Assembly: GCA_036346275.1 (NCBI GenBank)
Contig: CM070730.1
Coordinates: forward strand, 41,152,918 to 41,216,917
DNA length: 64,000 bases
DNA from: Otatea glauca
Taxonomy: Eukaryota > Streptophyta > Magnoliopsida > Poales > Poaceae
Reading direction: 5' to 3'
Part shown: one piece after another, positions 32,073-43,765 of the stretch
How positions within the stretch are numbered: position 1 is the stretch's first letter
How the letters are laid out: the number at the start of each line of letters is the position of its first letter
Notes under the pieces: generated by a model
Seen by the model: only the letters and a program-made list of their open reading frames with translations
Databases searched by the model: none
What the model was told of the DNA's origin: nothing
Made by a program: the position numbers and the translations under genes

Positions 32073-32912
32073 GCCGAGATGGGTCACCCGATGTTCGCCG
32101 CCAGCCCAGCCTCTCCCGAGGAGAGCCGTTTCGCCGAAGATGCTGTTGGCTGCATCTAAGGAGCTCGCGAGAGTAGAGATCGAAAGCATCGCGGTTTTCG
32201 TCCAGAACCACTACTGATTCGCCATCTTCGCCACTCTAAGGACCGGATCCGAGACCCTTGTCTCCAGGCGCTTCCGAACTAGCCGAGAACGTCGCCATCG
32301 TACTGTTGAATTATCACATCGTCGTCGTCGTCAACAGCACCGTTGCAGATCCTCACCGCCGTCTCGCCATTACCTTTAGAGGAGCTTTCAGCCGTCGGAC
32401 GGAGGTATGGCGTTAGATCTGCGCCCCGTGGAGTGCGATTTGGTAAGCCGCGTCGTCGTTAACTTTGGGTCGTCGGATCGGTAGTAGAGGGTTTAGATCG
32501 TGTCGTCGGGTCAATCAATCGGATGTCGCCGCGTGGTGGTGCGGGTGCCGAGGCGCCATGAGCCCGGTTCACAGTGGACAAGAGGAGGTTCCGTGGACCG
32601 GGCGCATGGACCGAGGTGACGTGGCGCGCGCTGGTTGGTCCGAGCCGATGCTGATGTCACGCCGACGCAATAATACGATTTTCTTTATAAAAATAATTTG
32701 AGAAAATCGGATTTTCTATTTTCTGTATTTCCAGAATTAATTCAATCTTTGAAAGGCTATAACTTTTGCATTTTAACTCGGATTTGGGTGATCAAATTTC
32801 TAAAAATTAGTAAAATTGATATCTATTTAAAGGTGAATTTTATTTGATTTTTCGAGTTCATTTGCTCTCTATTTTGGTATTTATTTGCTCTTATCCTTTG
32901 GTTCGCGTAGAT

Positions 32913-32993
32913 GTTGAATTGTGCGACGCTTCGGAGAAAGATCCGTCGACCCAAGATCAATTTCCAGAGCAGGACCAAAACCTATTCCAAGGC
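32913..32993 (+). other. candidate acidic mini-exon A, subfamily 2
   Basis: 81 bp between TTCGCGTAG and CAAG|GCAAGC. It encodes DVELCDASEKDPSTQDQF and then PEQDQNLFQ. It is 18 bp (six codons) longer than the subfamily 1 exon. The reversed copy at 47808-47728 is also 81 bp and open. Confidence 0.45.
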
Positions 32994-34192
32994 AAGCTGT
33001 GCTTTGATCATGTTGAACCCATGTTTATAAAATTGCTATATTGTTTTACCCTATTGCATATTATTTCAAGTATACAATTGTTTCAAACTATATTGGGACT
33101 TAGCTAATCTACCAATTTGATCTATACCCTATCTTGTCATTTGTGTGCCATGATCTATTGCCACCCTAGATTGGTTCACTATATTGGTTAATACTAAAAT
33201 CAAAATGGTATGGTTAGACCGTGTTAGTTGCTTAGCCATGCCACGTCATCACATGTACTTGAATCATCAATAATTAATCTTGACTAATGGAATATGGAAC
33301 AATGATATGAACTTGTGTGTCTTGTGAGATCACACAATGAGATTGAGTTGTAGTGACGAGTCATGTCATGCAATGATGTTGAATTGTTGATGGCATGTGG
33401 TGCATGGTAATCAACTTCGGTGATAATCACATAGATTGGAGCAAGTGACAAGGGGCGAGTATGCCAAGGTGGGCCCAATGGGCAGCAGGTATGTGGAAGT
33501 CTTGCTTCGATCACCCTAAGGACTTAACCTTGCAAGCCTTTGACCTGAGCTAATCATGCAACCACATGTCAGGTATGGGAACCTAGCTGATTAATTTGAA
33601 GTGTCTTAGTTTGGTACTATCATTATCAGTGTGAGTTCCCGAGTTATGGAGTAATTCCCAAGGCACAAGAGGAGGGCCCTAGTTGTGGTTTTCAGACCCA
33701 CCAGTGTTGAAACCTTAGCGAGTAGTATCAGGTTAAGGTAGTGCACTGTAAAGGCTTTGTTATAATCACTCGCCTTTGTGGTGTATGGTTGTATCGTGTG
33801 GGTAAAGTGCGTCACCTCTTCAGAGTGTAAAACTATTCGAATAGCCGTGCTCGCGGTATTGAGCAAAGCTCGGGAATTACAGTTAATGGTTAGCTTAATC
33901 AAATGGAAAACTTGGTTGGGATGGCAGGATTGCCATGTGGAAAGTTGAACATGACATAGGTTTGGAACTTGGTTTATTTGGGAAATGTTGAATCTATCTA
34001 TTACTGTTATTTGTTTTATAGTCTTACAATCTATTTCTTGTATTTGTTCATAAATGCTGCTTAGTGCAAAATAGCCATAATAGCCTTTTCCTTTGGAATA
34101 AGCCTTGCATATAGTTACATAGAATTGCATTCTGTGCACAACTTGTTGAGTGCTTTAAGTACTCACCCTTGCCAAACAACAACCATCAACAG

Positions 34193-34248
34193 TTGAAGAG
34201 TCTACACCTGTGTTGGAGGAGGAGCTCCAGGAGGACACGAGTTGTTAG
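34193..34248 (+). other. candidate acidic mini-exon B, subfamily 2
   Basis: After CATCAACAG the frame left by exon A gives EESTPVLEEELQEDTSC and TAG. Copies at 58513-58565 and 46527-46472 keep the frame and stop; length change is in a multiple of three. Confidence 0.45.
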
Positions 34249-34539
34249 GGTCCGAGCCTTGTCAGTTGCCTATGGTGAACTGATGAGTCATCTGTGTCTT
34301 CTATTTTCCACTACTTATTTCTTAGTTTATATTTCCAGTCTAGCCCTACGTGGCTTAATAATGTAAGTTGGTCATAAGATCATACACTTAGCTATATCAA
34401 TAAATGGAGTATTATTACAAATATCGTTGAGTATGATGTGATATGTACCAATGTTAAGCTGTGTGCACTAGCGTTGATCCTGGGACTACTGCGGTAACAC
34501 AGTGGGTTCGAATAAATGGATTTCGGTCCTTACACTTCC

Positions 34540-34846
34540 CCTGCATGGGACAAAGGGAGAGGGACAACACAGGGACACATAGAACTAGTGCTTGACCTCG
34601 GCTCGAGCACCTCTTTTATTCAACCACAGTACATCATCGTCTACCTTTCGCCTCCGGGCAAGACTGGAGCAAAGCTATTACCCATGCTAGGGGCTCGAAC
34701 CAGTATTACTCCTCACGTCAACTGCTCTCTTGTCCTCACCTTTAGCGACGACCAGAGTTCCTCCCCTCGGGCGAGCACGATCTTGGGTTCCACTCCTACA
34801 TCATTACCCCCCTTCTTCTTGCGGACAGGCGATTCCGATCGTCGAT
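34540..34846 (+). repeat. 5' LTR of TAT B, second part
   Basis: R/U5-like continuation. It matches TAT A LTR 30800-30967 (CCTCGGCTCGAGCACC, TATTCAACCACAGT) and ends before the PBS at about 34849. Confidence 0.75.
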
Positions 34847-35039
34847 TGGTGGCACCCACCGTGGGGCCCAAGAATTTTGCTTGCTCAAAGGATCTCCATC
34901 GCTTCAACGTCACCAATGCTTTTGCCTTCAAACATCAACATGCCCCATTTGGCGAGCTCGGACTCGAATGTGGTTCCCGAATGCAGGAGCTCCACCTATA
35001 TGTTCTCACCCTCACCAGTGCCACGCGAACGCCTTGTCT

Positions 35040-36600
35040 TCATGGCTGACAGCCGTGGGGTGAGCGAGGGAGCGGTGGATCGCCCGGACACCCCGTAGGA
35101 GGCGTGTCGGTTGGCTCGGGCCACTATCGACCAGGCTATCACCACTCTTCGACGGGAGGAGCACAGGGAGATCTGTAGTTTGTCTGGGCAGCTTAACCCT
35201 AGGAGGACCAACTGGGAGCGCCTGCGAGCTATTGCTCGGGTTATGGCTGATCCTACCTAGGCGAGTTCAGCTCTCTTCAGTGGAGCTCTCGCCGAAGAGC
35301 TTGACATGGCGGCCGACGAGGTCGAGCCTTCGCAGCAAGGGCGAAGCTGTCGTCCTAGGTCTCGCTCGTCCACAACCGCCTGCGCTATCACGCCGAGGAC
35401 GCCTGTGCCAAACGTCACAATCGACGCGGGCCTCACCACCAACCTGAGTACGTACGCTACGACGACCGTGACTCCATCTCCAATAGTGACGACCGCCATG
35501 CTCGTCATGGCGCTATGCCATTCTGCGGTTTCCCAGCGTATTCCGTCGACCTTCGTCGGGTACGCTGGCCGGCCCGATTTAAGCCTGTAGTTATGAAGCG
35601 GTTCAACGGGACCAAGAACCCCAACGAGTTCCTCTCGATCTACTCAAGTGCGATTTTAGCGGCTAGAGGGGATGAGGCTATGATGGCCAATTACCTCCCG
35701 ACCGTCCTGGACGGTGTGACGTGCACCTGGCTTTTCAACTAGGTGCCTGGCTCTTTCCGATCATGGCACTAGGTACAGAACACTCTTCGGTCAAACATCC
35801 AGAGCTGCTACGAACGCCCTGGACAGGAGAAGGACCTGGATCATATCATCCAGGGCAAGAATGAGGCCCTTCGTGACTTGATTCCGAGCGTCTCCAACAA
35901 GGCCGTCATCAAGGCCTTCAAGATCGGCGTCCATGACTAACATCTCACCGAGGACTTGGAAATTGTGACGAAACTTGATGTCAACAAACTGTTCCGGATG
36001 GCGGAGAGTTACGTGGATGCGGACGATGCGGTGTGTTGGAAGCGCGATTGCGACCAGTGTAAGCTCAGCCTCATTTTCAACGAGGCCGGACCATCCAACG
36101 CCAAGAGAGACACCTCGGACCCGCATGTCAAGAAGCGAAAGAGAGACCGCAATAGTGGTGGCAGTCGGCTGCGCGTGGTCGCTGCGATGAATAGCGAGCG
36201 CAAGGTGATGGAGGTATGGCAACCTGACCAAGAGGAGCCTCGACCGAAGCGAGGACGACCACGACCTCAACAAACCCAAAGCCGACCGCAGCAGGGACAG
36301 CATCGGGCTGGGCCCCAGCGGGGTGAGGCCTACCCATAGGGCGATGAAGTGCGACCCAGGTATGACTCTGACAAGTTCTGCCTATTCCATAGATCCCACG
36401 GCCATAACCTGCGAAACTGCAGGACTTGGCAGAACAAGCTGGACGCTTTCTATGATGGGCGTGGAGAGATGCCCACGCTCCCGAAGGAGGACGAGCAGCC
36501 CAACAGGGTCAATACCGATGAGGACCTGGAAGTTCTTGACCTAGAATTTCAGCAGGGCAACCGCCATGTCGACATGATTTTCTGCGGATCATCGACGTAT
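35040..36600 (+). pseudogene. gag: TAT B gag
   Basis: Leading frames (MADSRGVSEGAVDRP, from 35042) precede the capsid region (RFKPVVMKRFNGTKNPNEFL, LSIYSSAILAARGDEAMMAN) and NKAVIKAFKIGVHD. A TAT-type zinc knuckle, CLFHRSHGHNLRNC (36379-36420, CX2HX4HX4C), follows. The main frame runs from 35515 to 36858 with in-frame stops at 35740, 35770 and 36337 (all TAG) and 35938 (TAA). Inactive. Confidence 0.85.
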
Positions 36601-37569
36601 CGATCCCGGCGTGAGCTTAAGGACTCCGCGCACACTGTGTACCAAGCCTCAGTTGGGAAGCACGCTTACCAGCCTTGTCAATGGGCTGGCACTCCGATTA
36701 CCTTCTCCTGGGATGATGCTCCCCCAGGTATGTCCAAGGACCTCAAGACTGCTCTGGTCGTAGCCCCGACCATAAGTAATACTATGGTCAGACGAGTCAT
36801 GGTCGATGGAGGCAGCTCCCTCAACTTGCTCTTGGCGAGCACACTAGACTGGATGTAGATTCCCCGGTCAAAGATCAAGAGTATAGCAGTCCCTTTTTCG
36901 GCATTGTGCCAGGGAGCTCAACCACTCCGCTCGGGCAAGTGGTTCTACCCGTCACTTTTGGCGAATCCACGAATTTCCGCACCGAACTGGTTACCTTCGA
37001 TGTGGTCAACGGAGGTCTCCCCTACAACACCATCCTCAGGCAACCGACGTTGATCAAGTTCTTGGTGGTGAACCAGTACGGCCACCGTTGCATGAAGCTC
37101 CCAGGGCCTAACGATGTCATAATCGTCCGTGGTGACCTCAAGGCGGCTCATGATTGCGAGGAAAAAGCTTTGGTGCTCGCCGTCATGCTGCCCCAACAGT
37201 GTCCCGAAGTAACCTCAAAGAGCGCCCGCTAGAAGGCGATGATTCAGCCCAGTGGTCCAACAAAGGCCGTGCAGCTTGAAGAGGGCAGCTCGAGCAAGTG
37301 CGTTCACATTGCGGCCAAGCTCGACCCGAAATAGGAACTCGAGCTCGTCACCTTCCTCTATGCCAATAAGAACATATTTGCTTGGGAGCCGGCGGATATG
37401 TCAGGAGTTTCGAGGGAGGTGATCGAGCACAAATTACAGGTAAAGCCTGATTGCCTCCTGTATGCCAAAAGCTGCGCCGTTTCTCTCTCCAGAAAATGGC
37501 GATAATAAGTGAGCACCTCGACAAGCTGCTGAAGGCTAGCTTCATTCGTGAGATTGATTACTCCGAGTG
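36600..37569 (+). pseudogene. pol: TAT B protease and RT start
   Basis: The protease active site is VMVDGGSSLNLL (36796-36831), preceded by TPITFSWDDAPP. It continues VVLPVTFGESTNFRTELVTF and a conserved PYNTILRQPTLIKF. The RT entry region NIFAWEPADMSGVSREVIEH (37370-37430) is reached and then cut by the LTR at 37570. Stops at 36856, 37230 and 37332 are TAG; a frame change occurs near 36890. Confidence 0.85.
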
Positions 37570-38311
37570 TGTAACATCCCAAAATTTGCTTTTATTATTA
37601 TTTTATTACTATTTGTCAATTCTGTGATTTTCCTGAATTTATTAGATTTTTTCTGGAATTTATTTGAAAATTAATTAAATATATACAAAGTTAATATAAA
37701 TTTTCCTGAATTATGAATTATGTATATTGCCTTTGGTGAAAATTAATTAAATATATACAAAGTTAATATAAATTTTTGCCAAAAATATTTTATTTTAGTT
37801 CAGAATGTCTCAAAGTATTTATGAGTATTTTCTTGGATTTTTCCTGATATTTTTATTGCTTAAAACCAGCTAATCGAATTTCTATATTTATTGTAATTGA
37901 AAAATCTGTGAAAAACCTAAATGAACAGTAGAGGGTCTGGCCCACATACTGTGCATGCGCGTGGTCCAGTCTTGGCGGGCCGTTCTCTTGAAGCCGTGCG
38001 GTCGTCCGTCAGATTCTCTACAAACGGCTAGATTTGCGCCGCGCGTGTGGATTCGTTGGTGGCCATCGGATCTGGATTAAGGGGTCACGATCAAGGCATG
38101 TCGATCTGGGACTCTGTCAAATCTTTGCCGTTGGAAGGAGCGCGTATTCAATTAGGATCTTTCCGCGTCGATTGCGTCTGTCCATTGGATCCACCATGCG
38201 TCAGCCATCCGTTCGTCGTCCTCACGTGTTTGTGAGGGACTCTCCTCCGAGTACTGCCATCTTTGCCAAGTATTCGAAGCCCATCTCATACGCAGTTTGG
38301 ACTGTTGGGCC

Positions 38312-38318
38312 TATTTAA
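38312..38318 (+). promoter_or_regulatory. LTR TATA box
   Basis: TATTTAA before GGAGCGCATCGG, the counterpart of 32066 and 1363. Confidence 0.55.
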
Positions 38319-38768
38319 GGAGCGCATCGGAATCACCAAAGCACGCAGAATCGAAGCCATAACTTAGCACCCCAAGAATCGCCATTAATCGCTGTAATTT
38401 CATCAAGTTCGTTGAGCGCCCCGCAACGAAGAAGTCATCGATCCATCGTCGTCCGTGAGGGGAGGACCTTCCCGCTGGTGCCGTTCACTTCATCGCGTCG
38501 CGAAGAAGCTCGTGCGCACCTCTGCTTCGCCATGTACCCGCTCGAGAGACGCGCCGTCGTGAACCCTAGAACCGCCGCTGTGTTCGTCGTCGTCTCCGAC
38601 GTTCCAAGAAGCCAGGTAGGAAGCTGACCACGTCATCATATGCGCGACGTTGACACCTATCCAGTGGTACCCGCCGTTCTCGCCGCCGATGACCCTAAGG
38701 CCGTGCGTGCCGTCGTCCAACGTGGCTTGATGCTTAGTCGACACGTGTCATGCACGTGGGCAGATCCA

Positions 38769-38875
38769 TTGTGTGGCGTTGCGTGGCGTTGCGTGGCAAT
38801 GATGTGGCGCATTGTGTGGCGTTGCGTGGCGTTGCGTGGCAATGATGTGGCGCATTGTGTGGCGTTGCGTGGGCG
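38769..38875 (+). repeat. short tandem repeat in LTR
   Basis: About 2.3 copies of a 44-bp unit built on GTTGCGTGGC decamers (GTGTGGCGTTGCGTGGCGTT, then GCGTGGCAATGATGTGGCGC). The other subfamily 2 LTRs lack the expansion. Confidence 0.85.
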
Positions 38876-39528
38876 TCTCCGTGGCACCGAGTCAACACGC
38901 GTTAGTCCCGCACATCAGAGAACCAGTTTCGTGTGGATCAGGTCCACCGTGAACCCAAGGAGGTTCATGGACTGAGTCATGTACCGAGGGACACGTGTCG
39001 CGCCCTGGCTCGCTCGGGTAAGGGCTGACGTCAGTGTGACGTTAGCATGACGCAATAATGGGGTTTTTCAGAATAAAAATAATTCTGTATATTAATTGAT
39101 TTTCCAATTTTCTGATTTTTAGAATTTTGAATCTTCTCCGAGCCCGTTCTCCCTCATACGAGCTCCGATTGAGGTGATTCAAATTTCTAAAAACTTTTAA
39201 AATTGAGATCTATTTAATGGTGAATTTTATTTGATTTTTGGAGTTCATCTACAATTTTTTTGGTGTTTAATTGCTATTTTTGCATCGTTTCGCGTAGACG
39301 TTGAGTTGATCGATACACCGGGAGCAAAACTAGAACCTATTCCAAGGCAAGTTGTGCTTTGATGATGTTGAACCCATGTTTACAAAATCGCTATAGTGTT
39401 TTACTCTATTGCATTTTATTGCACATATACAATTGTTTCAAATTAAATTGGGACTAGCTATAATACCAATTTGATCTATACTCTACCTTGTCAATTGTAT
39501 GCCATAATCTATTGTCACCCTAGATTGG

Positions 39529-40381
39529 TGTCGGCGTTTCGAGCAACGGCAAGTAAATTTGTAAGTCAAAAGGGGCCACGCGTTCCCAGTCCCTGAATGG
39601 TTAGACTCGAGAGCCCAAGGTGTATACTGGTTCGGGCCGAATGTCCCTACTCCAGTTTGTTCGGTGGTGTTGTATTGCCTTAGATGCGAGATGGCTGCTA
39701 GCGTTTTACAAATGAGAAGCGAGAGGTTTGAGCACAAGAGTGTTCGCAAAGGCCTAGCGAGAAGAGGAGATCTCTCAGGTGCCCCTCTCCCAGAGGCCCC
39801 TGCCTCCCTTTATACAACTAGAGGGGGCAGGTTACATGGGAAGTTGGGAGAGAAATTGCTTGATGATGGGTCATCGTCGGTTTGCCACGTTGGGTCGGTA
39901 GCCACGCGAGGCGAGGCGATTAGGTCTTTGTCTTGGGAAGCTGGCGCACTTGCCTTGTGAACGACAATGGTTGGCGTTGCGGTGCGTAGCGTTGAGTGCT
40001 GCCTCGGGAGGGCGTGCCTTCGTATTATCGTGGTAGTTGATGGGGTGGAAGCTTGACTTGTGACCATTTATGCCATCTTGGGAAGAGCCACTGCTCCCGT
40101 ACAATCACTTCGATTGTCCCCGTCCGCAGGGCACGTGGTCGTAGACTGGCGGAGGCTTTGACACGTGGCCCTTGGCGGAGGTTGCCTTAATTTGGTCGGA
40201 GGTCGAAGGATGCCGACCCGCCGCGGGGTTCGGGAGCCTTACTTGGTCAGGGAAGCTAGTCCTGATCGGTCGGGGAGGGGCGTCCTTTGTGGTCCCACGG
40301 GTCCTTTGGTCGGTAATGGGCTTGAGGTAGCCTGCTTGTTATCCTGGGCCGTTGGGGTACCGTTGGTATGAGTATTCGTCA
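39529..40381 (-). repeat. 3' LTR of TAT C
   Basis: 853 bp. On the minus strand a TATA box GTATAAA lies at 39815-39809. The adjacent PPT reads GGGGTTCGGGGCTAC on the minus strand (40382-40396). Confidence 0.92.
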
Positions 40382-40694
40382 GTAGCCCCGAACCCCGGCG
40401 AGTTAAATCGGATCTGGTTGGGGTTGATCTTGGTTTGTGAGCAGTAGCAGGGCCCGGTGGTGGTCCGACCGGCCAGGTCGGCGAGTTTCCACCAGTGTGC
40501 CCCAGCGCATCCGCAGGTGTCCGAACTGGCGGGGGCATTGAACCGCGGAAGCTTTTAATTGCTTATTTGCTTGTGCGCCAGCGTATAGCGCGCCTTAGCC
40601 GTCACGCCTTCTTGGCTGCATTGGGTTCTGGTGAAGGGCGCTTCGTTTTCTGTGTTCGCATTTATTTTGAAGATGTTTGATCTCCCTCCGTCTG

Positions 40695-40704
40695 GGTATA
40701 TAAG
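40695..40704 (+). promoter_or_regulatory. possible plus-strand promoter near TAT C 3' LTR
   Basis: GGGTATATAAGGG on the plus strand precedes an acidic open frame (40766-41070; SSDLDFGDDVEVEEEDPP). The frame has no ATG of its own at a clear position, and the product is unknown. This could be a second antisense gene of the element. Confidence 0.35.
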
Positions 40705-41304
40705 GGTACGACCGTTTACCAGAACAATTGTCCCTCAGACCAAAGTCCTCTTTCGTAATCCTCGAAATGGCTTCGAGGCATCCAGCGATCTTGACTTTGG
40801 CGATGATGTCGAGGTAGAGGAAGAAGATCCCCCGATCGAGTTCTGGGCTGAGCGTGACCACGCGATGGCTGAGCTCGGGAGGAAGAAAAACCGTAGCCAG
40901 TATCATCATTGTCGACCATTTGCTCGAGGCTGTTCCAGGCTCAAGGTGGTAGGAGGGCCCTCTTGGAGGCGATGGCGCGGTAGCGTCGGTAGCTGCCAGA
41001 TCTTGTGGTGGCGAAACCGATCTTGTTGGTTGCGATCAATATGGTGTGCGACCGGTGAACATATCTTGTAGCTCTGCGTAGCTTTTGAGCCTGCCGGGCG
41101 CTTCATGTAACATTGTGTAAAGTTTTGAGCCTGTTGGCCTATAACGAAATCTTCTTTTCCTTTACAAATATCTTTGCGATGAGCTTGCTTTGGTTTGTTC
41201 CTTAACTCGGTCCTCGAGAATCGGCAATCGGCAGGTGATCGCTTCTTTCTGGGCGCGAGTAGTCGGACGTGCGAACTCATGAATGCTTGTTTAGGGGGTG
41301 TTCT

Positions 41305-41576
41305 AGTGCAGGCTAGACGGTGCCTTGGTCGGCAGGGACGACCGGATGCCTTTTCGTGAGGTTCTGGTGTCCGAGTGCTCGTTTAACATCGTAGCTAGAC
41401 CGTGCCTTGGTCGGCAGGGACGACCGGATGCCTCTTCGCGAGGTTTCGGTACCCAAGTGCTCATTTTACGTCGTAGCTAGACCGTTCCTTGGTCGGCAGG
41501 GACGGCCGGATGCCTCTTCATGAGGTTCGGGTGTCCGAGTGCTCGTTTTACGTCGTAGCTAGACCGTGCCTATTAG
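41305..41576 (+). repeat. 80-bp tandem array of TAT C, first part
   Basis: About 3.4 units of about 80 bp containing CTAGACCGTGCCTTGGTCGG, GACGACCGGATGCCTCTTCG and GGTTCGGGTGTCCGAGTGCT. Interrupted by a copia-like solo LTR at 41577 and resumed at about 42916. Confidence 0.93.
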
Positions 41577-42915
41577 TGTTATGCCCTTGAGGCAATCATT
41601 TAGATGATTGTAACATGACTATGTTTATGAATAATATTATGATTATTGGTCCAATAAATGTATATCATTGTATTGATCAACAAGTATGTGACTTGCTTAT
41701 GAAGCTCTTTACTTAATGATGTAATTCGATAAATATCTCTGATCGGATTTCATCGTATAGGACAACGATGAATAGATCAGCACATGTAGTGATCGATGAT
41801 CATGCTTCATAGATCATGGGATATGGAGATATCATCTATACATTGTGGACGCATGTTGAAAAACATGGGTTAGATAGACCCATGATGGGACAACTGCGAG
41901 AATGTTTCATTCTTATGTGTCATCAGTGTATCTCATACCTAGTAGATGTATGATCCTTAGACTTGAGATTGTCATATTCCCTACATGTGTTATAGTTTTC
42001 CTTGGGGCTATCAAACACTACTTCCCTAGCGGGATAGTTATAAAGGTAGCTTTCATGTTTACTATGAAGCGTGTAGAGGAAGTGAGCGATCAAGATGGAA
42101 TTTGCCACTCAATGAAGCGGAGATATATGACAAGGCCACTCGTGTGATATGATTAAGGAAGTGCATGGCCATGCCGTGATTGAGAGACAATCACAACTTA
42201 TTAATATATCACGGATACGAGAGATGGATTGAATCATCAAAGGATGACATGCTTCTCGCCTTGAGATCAATCTTCATATACTTGGCAAAGGGATTATTGC
42301 ATGAGTACTTTTGATAGGTTACATCGATTTGATCATAGTATGTTCGGAGTTGGCATACTTTGCAAGAAGCCGCTACCAACTATTGGATTGAAAAGGAGTT
42401 TTCGAATCCATGTCCAAGCGTCGTGAACTGCGAGGTCACACACTTAATGGTGGGGCGCATTAATTTGGATTGGATCAGTAATTAACGAACCTCGTGGGTT
42501 TAGCACGATGGGCCCTAGTTTAGGGTTTCATCTTGTGGCTATATAAGGAGGGAGGAGGGAGGCGCGGTGTGCTTTCCCACGGTTTAGGAGTGATTCACTC
42601 GAAACCTAGCCTACTCCTCGCTTGCCCTGGCGGCGACGGTGCTTGCATCTTGGCGCCGCGGCGTTCCATCTCTGGGCGTGTGGACTACTGCGGTGGCCTG
42701 CTGCGGCTGCGGCGTGGGAGGGCGATCCGCGGCGGTGAGGGCGATCCACTACATCGGCGTAACGGCTGCGGCGAGGGCGATCCACTACATCGGCCTTGCG
42801 AAGGATTCCGCATGCGTGCGTCTAGTGGTAATCTTATCTATGATCCCCTTCTTGCGGTAGGTTCACAGTTCTGCGGTAGATTTTTTTGTGCTAGCGTAGC
42901 ATACGCGTTCCTCTT
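41577..42915 (+). mobile_element. probable copia solo LTR
   Basis: Inserted inside one 80-bp repeat unit. Starts TGTTATGCCCTTGAGGCAAT, a start common to a group of grass copia LTRs. It contains a TATA box (TATATAAG, 42540-42547) followed by a GC-rich leader. The right end (near TAGCGTAGCATACGCGTTCC) is degenerate and no target duplication could be confirmed. No coding region. Confidence 0.7.
42540..42547 (+). promoter_or_regulatory. copia solo LTR TATA box
   Basis: GGCTATATAAGGAGGGAGG, about 960 bp into the LTR and 370 bp from its end. Confidence 0.65.
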
Positions 42916-43640
42916 GATGCCTTGGTCGGCGGGGACGGTGGATGCCTCTTCGTGAGGTTCGGTGTCAAGTGCTCGTTTAGCGTCGTAGCTAGACCGTGCC
43001 TTGGTGGCGGGGGACGGCCGGATGCCTCTTCGCGAGTTCGGTACCCAAGTGCTCGTTTTACGTCATAGCTAGACCGTGCCTTGGTCGGCAGGGACGACCG
43101 GATGCCTCTTCGTGAGGTTCGGATGTCCGAGTGCTCGTTTAACGTCGAAGCTAGACCGTGCCTTGGTCGGCAGGAACGACCGAATGCCTTTACGCGAGGT
43201 TCGGGTGTCCGAGTGGCTCGTTTAACGTCGTAACTAGACCGTGCCTTGGTCGACAGGGACTACCGGATGCCTTTCGGGAGGTTCGGGTGTCCGAGTGGCT
43301 CGTTTAACGTCGTAGCTAGACCGTGCCTTAGTCGGCAGGGACGACCGGATGCCTCTTCGCCAGGTTCGGGTGTCCGAGTGCTCGTTTAACGTCATAGCTA
43401 GACCGCGCCTTGGTCGGTAGGGACGACCGGATGCCTCTTCGCGAGGTTCGGGTGTCCGACTGCTCGTTTAACGTTGTAGCTAGACCGTGCCTTGGTCGGC
43501 AGGGACGACCGGATGCCTCTTCGGGAGGTTCGGGTGTCCGAGTGGCTCATTTAACGTCGTAGCTAGACCGTTCCTTTGTCGGCAGGGACGACCGGATGCC
43601 TCTTCGCGAGGTTCGGGTGTCCGAGTGTTCGTTTAATGTC
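42916..43640 (+). repeat. 80-bp tandem array of TAT C, second part
   Basis: About nine more units of the same 80-bp repeat, each with GTAGCTAGACCGTGCCTTGG. Units differ by small substitutions and 1-2 bp indels. Confidence 0.93.
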
Positions 43641-43765
43641 ATAGCTGGACGTGGCTCGTTTTACGTCGTAGCTGGACGTGGCTCATTTTACGTCGTAGCT
43701 GGACGTGGCCCGTTTTACGTCATAGCTGGATGTGGCTCGTTTTACGTCGTAGCAGGACGTGGGGC
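43640..43765 (+). repeat. 27-bp tandem repeat derived from the 80-bp unit
   Basis: Five copies of a 27-bp unit, TAGCTGGACGTGGCTCGTTT plus TACGTCG. It is a shortened form of the end of the 80-bp unit, so the array changed period at its edge. Confidence 0.88.

Larger units (their letters stand above)
31372..34534 (+). mobile_element. solo LTR, Tekay-type subfamily 2
   Basis: Starts TGTAAGATCCCAAAATTTCC and ends TTTCGGTCCTTACA. Flanked by a perfect 5-bp duplication CTTCC (31367-31371 and 34535-34539). It is 3163 bp long. It shares architecture and blocks with subfamily 1 (AGAGTGTAAAACTATTCGAA, AAAGGCTTTGT, GTGTGCACTAGCGTTGATCC) but is clearly distinct. No internal region. Confidence 0.95.
30969..37569 (+). 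mobile_element. TAT-lineage gypsy element B, 3'-truncated
   Basis: Has a 5' LTR (30969-31371 and 34540-34846, split by a solo LTR), a PBS (TTGGTGGCACCCACCGTGGG from 34849), gag, protease and the start of RT. It stops at 37569 where a Tekay-type LTR is inserted. The remainder is not in the window. Confidence 0.85.
37570..39528 (+). repeat. Tekay-type LTR subfamily 2, left part
   Basis: Starts TGTAACATCCCAAAATTTGC, preceded by GAGTG. It matches 31372-34534 in layout, with TATTTAA at 38312-38318. It is cut at 39528 by TAT C and continues at 57524. The mini-exon A region (39298-39346) has lost 32 bp, so its frame is broken in this copy. Confidence 0.9.

Noticed and set aside
32844..32993. An ATG at 32844 giving a hydrophobic leader (MIFRVHLLSILVFICSYPL) directly before mini-exon A, a possible signal peptide
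   Set aside because: Subfamily 1 LTRs have an in-frame stop at this point and the stretch looks like the T-rich intron end before the acceptor. It is probably chance.
41305..43765. Regularly repeated array that might suggest CRISPR
   Set aside because: Units are adjoining tandem repeats without unique spacers, inside a plant retrotransposon.
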